This document shows positions 53,355-61,323 of a DNA stretch of 64,000 bases, piece by piece (position 1 is the stretch's first letter; each line of letters starts with the position of its first letter). This DNA comes from Bradyrhizobium semiaridum (GTDB lineage: Bacteria > Pseudomonadota > Alphaproteobacteria > Rhizobiales > Xanthobacteraceae), in NCBI RefSeq assembly GCF_020329505.1, contig NZ_JAGKJJ010000007.1, positions 248,001-312,000 on the forward strand, in the 5' to 3' direction. Under the pieces are notes generated by a model, which saw only the letters and a program-made list of their open reading frames with translations, did not search any database and was not told the DNA's origin. A program made the position numbers and the translations under genes.

Positions 53355-54152
53355 ATGAGCCGATCAAGGGCAGCCGATCCGATGACGTCCGATCTGGTGA
53401 TCATTCCGGCACGGCGGGCGCATTCCAACCACGCCGAGGTCGCGCGCAGCATCGGCATCGACATCATCGCCGGCCGCTTCGCCGAGGGCACGCGATTGCC
53501 CGGCGATGCCGAGCTGACGTCGAGCTTCGGCGTCTCGCGGCCGGTGCTGCGCGAAAGCATCAAGACGCTGGTGGCGAAGGGACTGCTCACCACCAAGGCG
53601 CGGGTCGGCACCGTGGTGCGCGGGCGCGGCTTCTGGAACATGTTCGACGCCGACGTGCTGGCCTGGCATCTCGATGTGGGTATCGACAAGCAGTTCCTCG
53701 GCGACCTCGCCGAGATCCGCCTTGCGATCGAGCCGCGCGCGGCGGCGCTCGCCGCGTCCCGCCGCAGCGAGGCCGACATCGCCGAGCTGCGCCGCTGCAT
53801 CGAGACGATGCGGCGCGAGCCGTCGGATTCCGACGCCTTCACCGATGGCGATCTCGCGCTCCACATCGCGGTTGCCAATGCCTCGGGCAACCCGTTCATG
53901 CGTTCGGCTGACGGCGTGATCGAGGCCGCGCTGCGCGCCTCGTTCGTGGTCAGTGCGCCGGTCGATCCGGCCGACCGCGAGATGGTGCTGAGCTGGCACC
54001 AGGACATTGTCGATGCGATCGCCGATGGCCGCGCGGTCGATGCTGCCGCGGCGATGACCGCGGCCATCTTCCACGGCATCCGCCGCCACGGGGCGACGGT
54101 CGTCGATCCCGCTTTGTACGGCTCCGCAGCCGCCGCCAAATCCGACAGATGA
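53355..54152 (+). CDS. GntR/FadR family transcriptional regulator
   Basis: A 265-residue regulator (an internal ATG at 53382 is an alternative start). The winged HTH has GIDIIAGRFAEGTRLPGDAELTSSFGVSRPVLRESIKTLVAKGLL. The C-terminal FCD domain keeps metal-binding positions (DLALHIAVANASGNPF, SWHQDIVDAI). It lies 10 bases before the aldose dehydrogenase gene and is probably its co-transcribed regulator, sensing a sugar or aldonate. It is closest in pattern to GlxR/DgoR-like sugar-acid regulators. Confidence 0.93.
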   Translation: MSRSRAADPMTSDLVIIPARRAHSNHAEVARSIGIDIIAGRFAEGTRLPGDAELTSSFGVSRPVLRESIKTLVAKGLLTTKARVGTVVRGRGFWNMFDADVLAWHLDVGIDKQFLGDLAEIRLAIEPRAAALAASRRSEADIAELRRCIETMRREPSDSDAFTDGDLALHIAVANASGNPFMRSADGVIEAALRASFVVSAPVDPADREMVLSWHQDIVDAIADGRAVDAAAAMTAAIFHGIRRHGATVVDPALYGSAAAAKSDR

Positions 54153-54162
54153 AGGGCACGTT

Positions 54163-55092
54163 GTGAGCGAAGAACTGCGCATCGCCATTGTCGGCTTCGG
54201 CACGATCGCGCAGCGGCAGCACGTGCCGGCGATCGCGAAGACGTCAAGCGCCGCGCTCGTCGCCGTCGCGGATCCCGTCAACTCGCCGGCCGACCTGCCG
54301 CATTTCCGCGATCTGGAGCAGCTGCTGCGCGAGGGTCCCGAGATCGATGCGGTCGCGCTCTGCACGCCGCCGCAAATGCGCCGCGCCCAGGCGGCGACCG
54401 CGCTCGCCGCGCGCAAGCATGTTCTCCTGGAAAAGCCGCCGGGCGCTACCGTCGGCGAGCTCACGCCGCTGATCGCCGCCGCGCGCGAGGCCGACAGGAC
54501 GCTGTTCGCGACCTGGCATTCGCGTCATGCGCCCGCGGTCGAGCCCGCGCGCAACCTGCTCGCCGGCCGCAAGGTCACCAAGGTGACGATCATCTGGAAG
54601 GAAGACGTGCGCGTCTGGCATCCCGGCCAGGCCTGGATTTTCGAGGCCGGTGGCTTCGGCGTGTTCGATCCCGGCATCAACGCGCTGTCGGTCCTGACGC
54701 GCATTCTGCGAGAGCCGGTGTTCGCTAGAAAGGCGGAGCTGCTGTTTCCGTCCAATCGCGACGCGCCGATTGCGGCGGAGCTCGAACTGTCCGATGCGAA
54801 CGGCCTGCCTGTTCATGCCGAGTTCGATTTCCGCCAGAGCGGTCCGCCGAGCTGGGAGATCCTCTGCGAGACCGAAGCAGGACCGGTGGCGCTGCTCAAG
54901 GGCGGACGGCAATTGCAGGACGGCGGCCGGCTGATCGTCGACGCCGACAAGGAGGAATATCCCGCGCTCTATCGCCGCTTCATTGCGCTGACGGCCGAGC
55001 GCAAATCCGATGTCGATCTCGCGCCCTTGCAGCTGGTCGCCGACAGCTTCATGCTGGGGCGGCGGCGCATCGTCGAGCCGTTTGAAGACTGA
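54163..55092 (+). CDS. L-arabinose/D-galactose 1-dehydrogenase (Gfo/Idh/MocA family)
   Basis: A 309-residue NAD(P)-dependent oxidoreductase, GTG start. It has Rossmann IVGFGTIAQRQHVPAI, the family EKPPGAT with the catalytic Lys, TLFATWHSRHAPAVEPAR, WKEDVRVWHPGQAWIFEAGG and GVFDPGINALSVLTRIL. These match the L-arabinose 1-dehydrogenase of Azospirillum and D-galactose dehydrogenase very closely by recall. It oxidises the aldose to its lactone. Next in the operon come an epimerase, which supplies the right anomer, and a lactonase that opens the product. Confidence 0.9.
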   Translation: MSEELRIAIVGFGTIAQRQHVPAIAKTSSAALVAVADPVNSPADLPHFRDLEQLLREGPEIDAVALCTPPQMRRAQAATALAARKHVLLEKPPGATVGELTPLIAAAREADRTLFATWHSRHAPAVEPARNLLAGRKVTKVTIIWKEDVRVWHPGQAWIFEAGGFGVFDPGINALSVLTRILREPVFARKAELLFPSNRDAPIAAELELSDANGLPVHAEFDFRQSGPPSWEILCETEAGPVALLKGGRQLQDGGRLIVDADKEEYPALYRRFIALTAERKSDVDLAPLQLVADSFMLGRRRIVEPFED

Positions 55093-55095
55093 CGC

Positions 55096-56166
55096 ATGAC
55101 AGCAGCCGGCATCGATCGCACGCCGTTCGGCAAAATGCCAGATGGGACGATGGTCGAGCGGGTGATGCTGCGCGGTGCGGGCGGCTTCGAGGCCGCCATC
55201 CTGCCGTTCGGCGCCACCTTGCAGGCGCTGCTGACGCCCGATCGCGACGGCCATTGCGACGACATCGTGCTCGGCCATGACGATTTCGCCGGCTATCTCG
55301 CGCAGCGCAAGTTCTTCGGCGCGACGATCGGACGCTATGCCAACCGGATCGCCGGCGCGCGCTTCGTCCTCGACGGCGCAGAGGTCGCGCTCGATGCCAA
55401 CAATGGCCCCAATGCGCTGCATGGCGGCGTGCAGGGTTTTGACCGCAAGCTCTGGCAGATCGCCGAACTCACCGACAGTCCGGGGCCGACGCTGGTGCTG
55501 GAGCGCGAGAGCCCGCATGGCGAGGAGGGCTATCCCGGCAATCTGTCGACGCGCGTGACCTATCGGGTGCGCAGCGCCAGCGAACTCTCGGTGACCTATG
55601 AGGCAACCACCGATCGCCCGACCTTCCTCAATCTGACCAACCACAGCTTCTTCAATCTCGACGGCGCCCGCGCCGGCACGCAGATCCTCGATCACCGCCT
55701 GACCATCGCCGCGGATCATTTTCTCGCGGTCGACGCCACGGCGATCCCCCTGCCGGAGCCGCCGCGCGCCGTCGACGGAACGCCGTTCGACTTCCGCAAG
55801 CCTGTGGCGGTCGGTGCGCGCATCAGGATGAACGACGAACAGCTTCGGCTCGGCCGCGGCTACGACCATAACTATTGCCTCGCGTCGGGCACAGGGCTGC
55901 GCTTCGCCGCGCGCCTCGAGTCGCCGCGCAGCGGCCGCGTGCTCGAGCTGTTCACCGACCAGCCGGGCCTGCAGTTCTATTCCGGCAACTTCCTCGACGG
56001 CTCCACGGCCGGCAAGGGCGATCGGCTGTATCGGCAATCGGACGCGCTCTGCCTCGAGCCGCATGCCTGGCCGGATACGCCGAACCGGCCCGACTTCCCG
56101 CCGGCGCGGCTCAATCCCGGGCAGATCTACCGGCGCACCATCGTCTATCGCTTCTCGACTGTGTGA
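55096..56166 (+). CDS. galM: Aldose 1-epimerase
   Basis: A 356-residue mutarotase. It has LPFGATLQALLTPDRDG, FFGATIGRYANRIAGARF, NGPNALHGGVQGFDRKLW and TNHSFFNLDG, with the catalytic His. The late QFYSGNFLDGS is near the catalytic Glu. It starts 3 bases after the dehydrogenase stop. Mutarotation of L-arabinose or D-galactose upstream of the dehydrogenase fits the cluster. Confidence 0.94.
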   Translation: MTAAGIDRTPFGKMPDGTMVERVMLRGAGGFEAAILPFGATLQALLTPDRDGHCDDIVLGHDDFAGYLAQRKFFGATIGRYANRIAGARFVLDGAEVALDANNGPNALHGGVQGFDRKLWQIAELTDSPGPTLVLERESPHGEEGYPGNLSTRVTYRVRSASELSVTYEATTDRPTFLNLTNHSFFNLDGARAGTQILDHRLTIAADHFLAVDATAIPLPEPPRAVDGTPFDFRKPVAVGARIRMNDEQLRLGRGYDHNYCLASGTGLRFAARLESPRSGRVLELFTDQPGLQFYSGNFLDGSTAGKGDRLYRQSDALCLEPHAWPDTPNRPDFPPARLNPGQIYRRTIVYRFSTV

Positions 56167-56174
56167 GTGTTGCA

Positions 56175-57080
56175 ATGACCGATCGCGTCTCCGATGCCTC
56201 GATCGAGCAGGTGCCGACATCGGTGCTGTCGGCCGAGCGCTGCCATCTCGGCGAAGGGCCGACATATGATGCGGCCACCGACACCGCGTGGTGGTTCGAT
56301 ATCCGTGAGCGCCGGTTGTTCGAGCATCGCTTTGCGGAGGGGCGCACGATCGTCCACGAACTGCCGAGGATGGCGAGCGCGCTGGCGCGGATCGATAGCG
56401 CGCGGCAGCTGATCCTCGCCGATGACGGACTTTATGTCCGGCAGGTTGCCGATGGCGGCTTGGAGCTGTTTGCCGCGCTGGAAGCCGACAATGCAGCGAC
56501 GCGCTCCAATGATGCCCGCGTGCATCCATCCGGCACGTTCTGGCTCGGCACGATGGGCCGCGGCGCGGAGCAGGGGGCCGGCGCGATCTACGCGCTGCAC
56601 CGCGGCCGCATCACGCGGCTTTATCCCGATATCACCATCCCGAACGCGATCTGCTTCTCGCCCGCGGGCGACACCGGCTATTTCGCCGATACCGCGACCA
56701 ATCTGCTGTATCGCGTGCCGCTCGATCCTTCGACCGGATTGCCCGTCGGCGAGCCCGCCGTCCTGATCCGGCATGAAGGCGTGGGCGGGATCGACGGCGC
56801 GGTCGTCGATGCCGATGGCATGATCTGGAACGCGCGCTGGGGCGGCGGCTGCGTCGACATCTACGATCCCGCGGGCCGCCGCCTGCGTTCGCTGCGCGTG
56901 CCGGCGAAGCAGTCGAGCTGCCCGGCGTTTGTCGGCCGCGATCTCTCGCGCGTGCTGGTGACCTCCGCCTGGCAGGACATGGACGAGGCGCAGCGCGCCG
57001 CCGATCCTGAACACGGCAAGACGTTTCTGCTCGACGCCGCCGCGCGCGGCCGCGCTGAGCCCGACGTCAAGCTGTCCTGA
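56175..57080 (+). CDS. SMP-30 family sugar lactonase (L-arabinolactonase-like)
   Basis: A 301-residue beta-propeller lactonase from ATG 56175, 8 bases after the epimerase. It has CHLGEGPTYD (metal Glu), SNDARVHPSGTFWLGTMG (Asn and Asp region), IPNAICFSPAGDTGYFADT and GGIDGAVVDADGMIWNARWGGG, the standard SMP-30 metal and substrate loops. It hydrolyses the aldonolactone made by the dehydrogenase two genes upstream. The aldonate dehydratases of the same route are not within the window. Confidence 0.92.
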   Translation: MTDRVSDASIEQVPTSVLSAERCHLGEGPTYDAATDTAWWFDIRERRLFEHRFAEGRTIVHELPRMASALARIDSARQLILADDGLYVRQVADGGLELFAALEADNAATRSNDARVHPSGTFWLGTMGRGAEQGAGAIYALHRGRITRLYPDITIPNAICFSPAGDTGYFADTATNLLYRVPLDPSTGLPVGEPAVLIRHEGVGGIDGAVVDADGMIWNARWGGGCVDIYDPAGRRLRSLRVPAKQSSCPAFVGRDLSRVLVTSAWQDMDEAQRAADPEHGKTFLLDAAARGRAEPDVKLS

Positions 57081-57137
57081 CGGCCTCGCGCCATCGCGCG
57101 TCGCGCATGGCCCGCATCGTTGACGCGACCTGATTTC

Positions 57138-57153
57138 TTGTACGATAGTACAA
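57138..57153. promoter_or_regulatory. TetR-type operator palindrome
   Basis: TTGTAC-GATA-GTACAA, a 6-base inverted repeat with a 4-base spacer, ends 2 bases before the ATG of the TetR gene. The placement fits direct autorepression. Confidence 0.65.
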
Positions 57154-57155
57154 AT

Positions 57156-57893
57156 ATGGTCCGCAAAGCCGCCAAGGTCGAATTGAAGACCGAATTGAAG
57201 GCCGTCAGCACACGCAAGCCGAACATGCGGGAAGCGATCCTCGCCGCGGCGGAGGAATTGTTTTCGACCTACGGCTTCAACGCGGTCTCGGTGCGCGACA
57301 TCGCGCAGGCCGCCGGTGCCAATCCCGGCAGCGTGACCTATCACTTCAAGACCAAGGACGGCCTGCTGCTGGAAATTTACCGGCGCCACTGCGGCCCGAT
57401 GAACCGGCGGCGCTCGGAACTGTTGGCAGCGGCGCGGCGCGTGCGCGACCTGCAGGACCGGCTGGAGGCGATCGTGCGCGCCTATGTGCTGCCGGCCTTC
57501 ACCTCGGGCAGCGACCTCGCCGGCGGCGGCACCCGCTTCACGCGGCTGCGCGCCATCATGTCGGCCGAGGGCAACGAGGTGGTGCGCAAGATTATCGCGC
57601 AGACCTTCGACGACACCAGCCACGCCTTCGTCGATGCGATCCATGAAAGCCTGCCGCACATCCCGCGCACCGACCTCGTCTGGCGCAGCCACTTCCTGCT
57701 CGGCGCGCTCTACTACACGCTGGTGACGCCGGAGCGCGTCTCGCGCCTGTCGCGCGGCAGCGCCGACGGCACCGATGCCGGCCACGCGATCGAGGAGCTG
57801 GTGCGCTCGACCGTCGCCTCGCTGCAAGCTGCGCCGCTCGACCAGGCGCCGGCGCGGCGCAAGACCCTCGTTCCAGCCAAGGGCGAACGCTGA
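57156..57893 (+). CDS. TetR family transcriptional regulator
   Basis: A 245-residue regulator from ATG 57156. After a basic N-terminal extension, the HTH covers about 24-70 (MREAILAAAEELFSTYGFNAVSVRDIAQAAGANPGSVTYHFKTKDGLL). The C-terminal domain is long and helical. An operator-like palindrome abuts the start. It is followed closely by a dihydroxyphthalate-decarboxylase-like gene that it probably controls; the inducer is unknown. Confidence 0.93.
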   Translation: MVRKAAKVELKTELKAVSTRKPNMREAILAAAEELFSTYGFNAVSVRDIAQAAGANPGSVTYHFKTKDGLLLEIYRRHCGPMNRRRSELLAAARRVRDLQDRLEAIVRAYVLPAFTSGSDLAGGGTRFTRLRAIMSAEGNEVVRKIIAQTFDDTSHAFVDAIHESLPHIPRTDLVWRSHFLLGALYYTLVTPERVSRLSRGSADGTDAGHAIEELVRSTVASLQAAPLDQAPARRKTLVPAKGER

Positions 57894-57918
57894 GCTGGTT
57901 TTCCGGAGTTTCGCTGCG

Positions 57919-58788
57919 ATGGACAAGCTTCGACTGCGCGCTGTGCTCGGCAATCATCCGCATGTGGCGACGGTGAAGACAGGCGAGCTGCGCTCCGAGC
58001 TGTTCGATCTCGATTTCACTGAGTACACGCCGACCAACGCCGCGTTCAAGCCGATGGTGCGCGAGCTGGCGTTCGACGTCTGCGAGATGGCCATCGTGAC
58101 CTATCTGATGGCGAAGGCGCACGGCAAGCCGCTGGTGCTGCTGCCGGCCGCGATGGTCGGCCGGTTCCAGCACGGCTACGCGCTCTATCACGCCGACCGC
58201 GACCCGCTTGCCCCTCAGGATCTCGAGGGCAAGCGGGTCGGCATCCGCTCGTTCACCACCACGACGGGGGCATGGATGCGCGGCATCCTCGCCAATGACC
58301 ATGGCGTGAACCTCGACAGGATCGATTGGGTCACGTTCGAGGACCCGCATGTCACCGAATATGTCGACCGCACCGAGCGCGCGCCGAAGGACAAGACCAT
58401 CATCCAGATGCTGAAGGATGGCGAGCTCGACGCAGTGCTCGGCGAGACGTCGAGCGATCCCGCGCTGAAGCCGCTATTCGCCGATCCGGTCAGCGCAGCT
58501 GCGCGCTGGTACCAGCGGCACGGTGTCGTGCCGGTCAATCACCTCGTGGTCGTGACCGGGCAGCTCGCGGCATCGCGGCCGGACGTGGTGCGCGGGCTCT
58601 ATGATCTCCTCAAGCGCGGCAAGGCGGAGGCGGCACCGGCGGGTACGCCGGACTTGCTGCCGTTCGGCGTCGAGGCGAACCGCAAGCCGCTCGAACTGAT
58701 GATCGACTATTGCGTCCAGCAGGCGTTGATTCCGCATCGTATCGCGGTCGACGCGCTGTTCGACGACACAACACGGGACTTGAACTGA
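57919..58788 (+). CDS. 4,5-dihydroxyphthalate decarboxylase-like / periplasmic-binding-fold protein
   Basis: A 289-residue protein from ATG 57919 without a signal peptide. It has FTEYTPTNAAFKPMVRELAFDVCEMAIVTYLMAKAHGKPLVLLPAAM and GKRVGIRSFTTTTGAWMRGIL. This pattern is shared by 4,5-dihydroxyphthalate decarboxylase (Pht5) and ABC-type NMT1 binding folds. Lack of an export signal favours an enzyme or cytoplasmic sensor. It stands 25 bases after the TetR gene, so the pair is likely one operon. No other phthalate-pathway gene is nearby. Confidence 0.8.
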   Translation: MDKLRLRAVLGNHPHVATVKTGELRSELFDLDFTEYTPTNAAFKPMVRELAFDVCEMAIVTYLMAKAHGKPLVLLPAAMVGRFQHGYALYHADRDPLAPQDLEGKRVGIRSFTTTTGAWMRGILANDHGVNLDRIDWVTFEDPHVTEYVDRTERAPKDKTIIQMLKDGELDAVLGETSSDPALKPLFADPVSAAARWYQRHGVVPVNHLVVVTGQLAASRPDVVRGLYDLLKRGKAEAAPAGTPDLLPFGVEANRKPLELMIDYCVQQALIPHRIAVDALFDDTTRDLN

Positions 58789-59034
58789 TGACAGCATCCA
58801 GCCATCCAATGGGTTCCGGCCTTCACCGGGGACGACACCGAATGCTTGGATACGTTCACATTCTCTCAGGTCGAGACCGACATCGTCCGGCGAGGTAACG
58901 TTCTTCGAGGCTGGCATCGCCGCGGTGAATCCGTCGCGTTCCCCAGCGTGGGGTTATAGGCTATTGCTTGGCTGCATCCCCGCGTCCGTCAGGTTTTGGC
59001 GGAACGCGCCAACCGAAATCCTGGAGGCACTTCC

Positions 59035-59814
59035 ATGAAATTCTCCGGTAAGGTCGTCGCCATCACGGGCGCAGCGCGCGGCATCGGCAGGGCCTGCGCC
59101 GAGCGCTTCCTGTCCGATGGTGCCGAGGTCGTGATCTCGGATGTCGACGGCGCCTCGCTGGCCAAGACGGCCGGCGAGCTCGGACATGCCAACCAGCTGC
59201 GCACGGTCGAGGCCGATGTCAGCAAGCGGGCCGACGTTGATCGCATCGTCGCCGTGGCGGTGAAGGAGTTCGGCCGGCTCGACGTCATGGTCAACAATGC
59301 CGGCGTCGCGCGCAACCGCGATTTCCTCGACATCAGCGAGGCCGAATTCGACGACGTGATGGGCATCAACCTGAAGGGCGCGTTCTTCGGCGTCCAGGCC
59401 GCGGCGCGCCAGATGATCGCGCAGGGCGGCGGCGGCGTGGTGGTCAACATGTCCTCGGTCAACGCGCTGCTGGCGATCCCCTCGCTGGCGACCTATGCGA
59501 TGTCCAAGGGCGCGATGAAGCAGCTTACCTCGGTCGCCGCGGTGGCGCTGGCGCCGCACGGCATCCGCGTGGTTGCGGTGGGGCCCGGCACGATCCTGAC
59601 CGAGATGGTGGCGACCGCGATCTTCTCCTCGGAGGAGGCGCGGCGCAGCGTGCTGTCGCGCACGCCCGCCGGCCGCTGCGGCCAACCCGGCGAGGTCGCC
59701 TCCGTGGTCGCCTTCCTCGCCAGCGAGGATGCGTCCTACATCACCGGCCAGACCATCTATCCCGACGGGGGCCGCCTGATCCTGAACTACACTGTGCCGG
59801 TCAGCGAGAAGTAG
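59035..59814 (+). CDS. Short-chain dehydrogenase/reductase (SDR)
   Basis: A 259-residue classical SDR from ATG 59035 with GGAGG upstream. TGAARGIGRA (cofactor), NNAGVARN, catalytic Ser in NMSSVNA and YAMSK are intact. VISDVDGA after strand 2 favours NAD. The C-terminal YITGQTIYPDGGR is typical. The 246 bases before it contain no gene, only a weak repeat-like segment near 58800-58860. It appears monocistronic, so the substrate is unknown. Confidence 0.94.
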   Translation: MKFSGKVVAITGAARGIGRACAERFLSDGAEVVISDVDGASLAKTAGELGHANQLRTVEADVSKRADVDRIVAVAVKEFGRLDVMVNNAGVARNRDFLDISEAEFDDVMGINLKGAFFGVQAAARQMIAQGGGGVVVNMSSVNALLAIPSLATYAMSKGAMKQLTSVAAVALAPHGIRVVAVGPGTILTEMVATAIFSSEEARRSVLSRTPAGRCGQPGEVASVVAFLASEDASYITGQTIYPDGGRLILNYTVPVSEK

Positions 59815-59915
59815 GCCAGTCGCAAGGCGCGCTGCCAAAACGCGAAAAACAACCCCATGCAAAGGAGCCGGCAGGCGGTCGCCGGTGTCCAAATAGGGCA
59901 TGTTCGACAAGGAAC

Positions 59916-59945
59916 TTGACACGCCGGGTAACTCAGGGATATATT
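59916..59945 (+). promoter_or_regulatory. Near-consensus sigma-70 type promoter in intergenic region
   Basis: TTGACA (59916-59921) and TATATT (59940-59945) are separated by 18 bases. No coding sequence on the plus strand lies downstream; the next gene is convergent. It would start a transcript near 59952. Confidence 0.5.
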
Positions 59946-59951
59946 TCCAAT

Positions 59952-60034
59952 AATCCGAAATCACGCGGTGGCGGCTGCAATCTGCAGGCCTTGTGTAGCC
60001 CGGATGAAGCGAAGCGCAATCCGGGTTTCTTGTT
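59952..60034 (+). ncRNA. Candidate small RNA of about 80 nt
   Basis: The stretch begins a few bases after the -10 box at 59940-59945. It ends with the stem CCCGGAT (59999-60005)/ATCCGGG (60019-60025) followed by TTTCTTGTT, a plausible intrinsic terminator. It contains no open frame with a ribosome-binding site. The terminator half coincides with a type C dispersed repeat, so it may be a repeat that was captured as terminator, or simply chance. Confidence 0.35.
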
Positions 60035-60082
60035 CTGTGGCTTGACTGGTCCCGGATTTCGCTACGCTCCATCCGGGCCACA
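59996..60082. repeat. Palindromic intergenic repeat, type C
   Basis: TAGCCCGGATGAAGCGAAGC... at the left and ...GATTTCGCTACGCTCCATCCGGGC at the right are imperfect inverted ends. It is the same family as 29229-29310. The remainder of the 320-base gap 59815-60134 holds the promoter-like sequence and nothing else recognisable. Confidence 0.75.
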
Positions 60083-60134
60083 GGATCTGCGGGCGGGAGG
60101 TGTGCCGCCACCGGCAGCCCGCCGTCTCGAATCC

Positions 60135-60947
60135 CTACCGGCCCTTGAACTGCGGCTTGCGCTTCTCCATGAAGGCGCGGCGGCCTTCGCGGAAATCCTC
60201 GCTGTCCATGCAGTCGGTGCCGATCTGCTTGATCGCGGCCATGTCGCGGTCGGCGGGATCCTTCAGCACCTGCGCGATGGTGATCTTGGCGGCCTTGATC
60301 GCGAGCGGCGCGTTGCCCGAGATGGTGCGCGCGATCTCCATGGTCGCGTCCCAGAGTTCGGCATCCGGCAGCACGCGATCGACCAGGCCGATGCGCAGCG
60401 CCTCCGCGGCATCGATCCGCATGCCCGTATACATGATCAGCCGCGCCCAGGACGGGCCGACCAGCGAGACCAGGTGGCGCAGCCCGTCATAGCCGTAGGC
60501 GATGCCGAGCTTGGCGGCGGGAATGCCGAACTGGCCGCTCGTGCCTGCGATGCGGATATCGGCGAGCATCGCGACCTGCATGCCGCCGCCGAGGCAGAAG
60601 CCGCGGATGCAGGCGATCGTCGGCTTCGGATAATTGGCGAGCAGCGCGCGCTGGGCCTCGCTGCGCCGGGAATATTCCTCCGACGCCTCGGCATTGTGCC
60701 TCGTCTTCTCGAACTGGCTGATATCGGCGCCCGAGACGAAGGCCTTGTCGCCGGCGCCGACCAGGATCACGACGCGGACGTCCGGATCGTCGCGCAGGGC
60801 GGTCAGCGCCTCGCCGAGGCCTTCCCACATCTCCAGCGACATCGCGTTGCGTTTGTCGGGATTGTTGAACGTGATGACGCCGACGCCGTCGGTCACGCTT
60901 TGCAGGATCTTGCCGGCGGCGAGCGATTTTTCGGAGATGTTGGGCAT
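60135..60947 (-). CDS. Enoyl-CoA hydratase/isomerase (crotonase) family protein
   Basis: A 270-residue crotonase-fold protein from ATG 60947. VGVITFNNPDKRNAMSLEMW, FVSGADISQFE and GFCLGGGMQVAMLADIRIA form the CoA-ester oxyanion hole. At the two catalytic glutamate positions of classical hydratases it has Gln (GGGMQVAM) and Ala (FGIPAAKLGIA). A standard hydratase reaction is therefore doubtful, and a decarboxylase, isomerase, hydrolase or thioesterase-like activity is possible. It stands alone. Confidence 0.9.
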   Translation of the reverse strand: MPNISEKSLAAGKILQSVTDGVGVITFNNPDKRNAMSLEMWEGLGEALTALRDDPDVRVVILVGAGDKAFVSGADISQFEKTRHNAEASEEYSRRSEAQRALLANYPKPTIACIRGFCLGGGMQVAMLADIRIAGTSGQFGIPAAKLGIAYGYDGLRHLVSLVGPSWARLIMYTGMRIDAAEALRIGLVDRVLPDAELWDATMEIARTISGNAPLAIKAAKITIAQVLKDPADRDMAAIKQIGTDCMDSEDFREGRRAFMEKRKPQFKGR

Positions 60948-61323
60948 ATCAGGTTTCCAGATCTGGTTCAGGCAAAGCTCTAGCATTCGACCGGGGGTCG
61001 CGGCAGGCAGTTTACAGCGCGCCACGATTGCATCGTTGCGCGATATTTCGTCCGGTAGTTGTGCGGCCTGCAAAATAAACCGATCAGAAAGGGTTGCTTC
61101 ATAAGGTGCGCCGCCCATTCGCTGGCCGGTTCAGCCTTTGTTAGTCTTTCGAAGGTACGACCGTACGTACCTGCGCGCGAGGACAATCCGTAACGCGCTG
61201 GGACGCGTCGCGCAGCCTGTGGCTGCACGCGTCGGTAACGGACGTCCGCTCCACCAGACCGCCGAAGCAGCCGGTCTCTCCCGACCTCCGTGCACTCACA
61301 TCGCGTCAGGCGAAGGTCCCCTC
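60948..61323. other. Intergenic region, no gene seen
   Basis: 376 bases between the divergent crotonase and PilZ genes. It contains an inverted repeat GGTACG/CGTACC around 61154-61171 and should hold both promoters. An open frame continues upstream of the PilZ start here but has no coding character. Confidence 0.5.
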
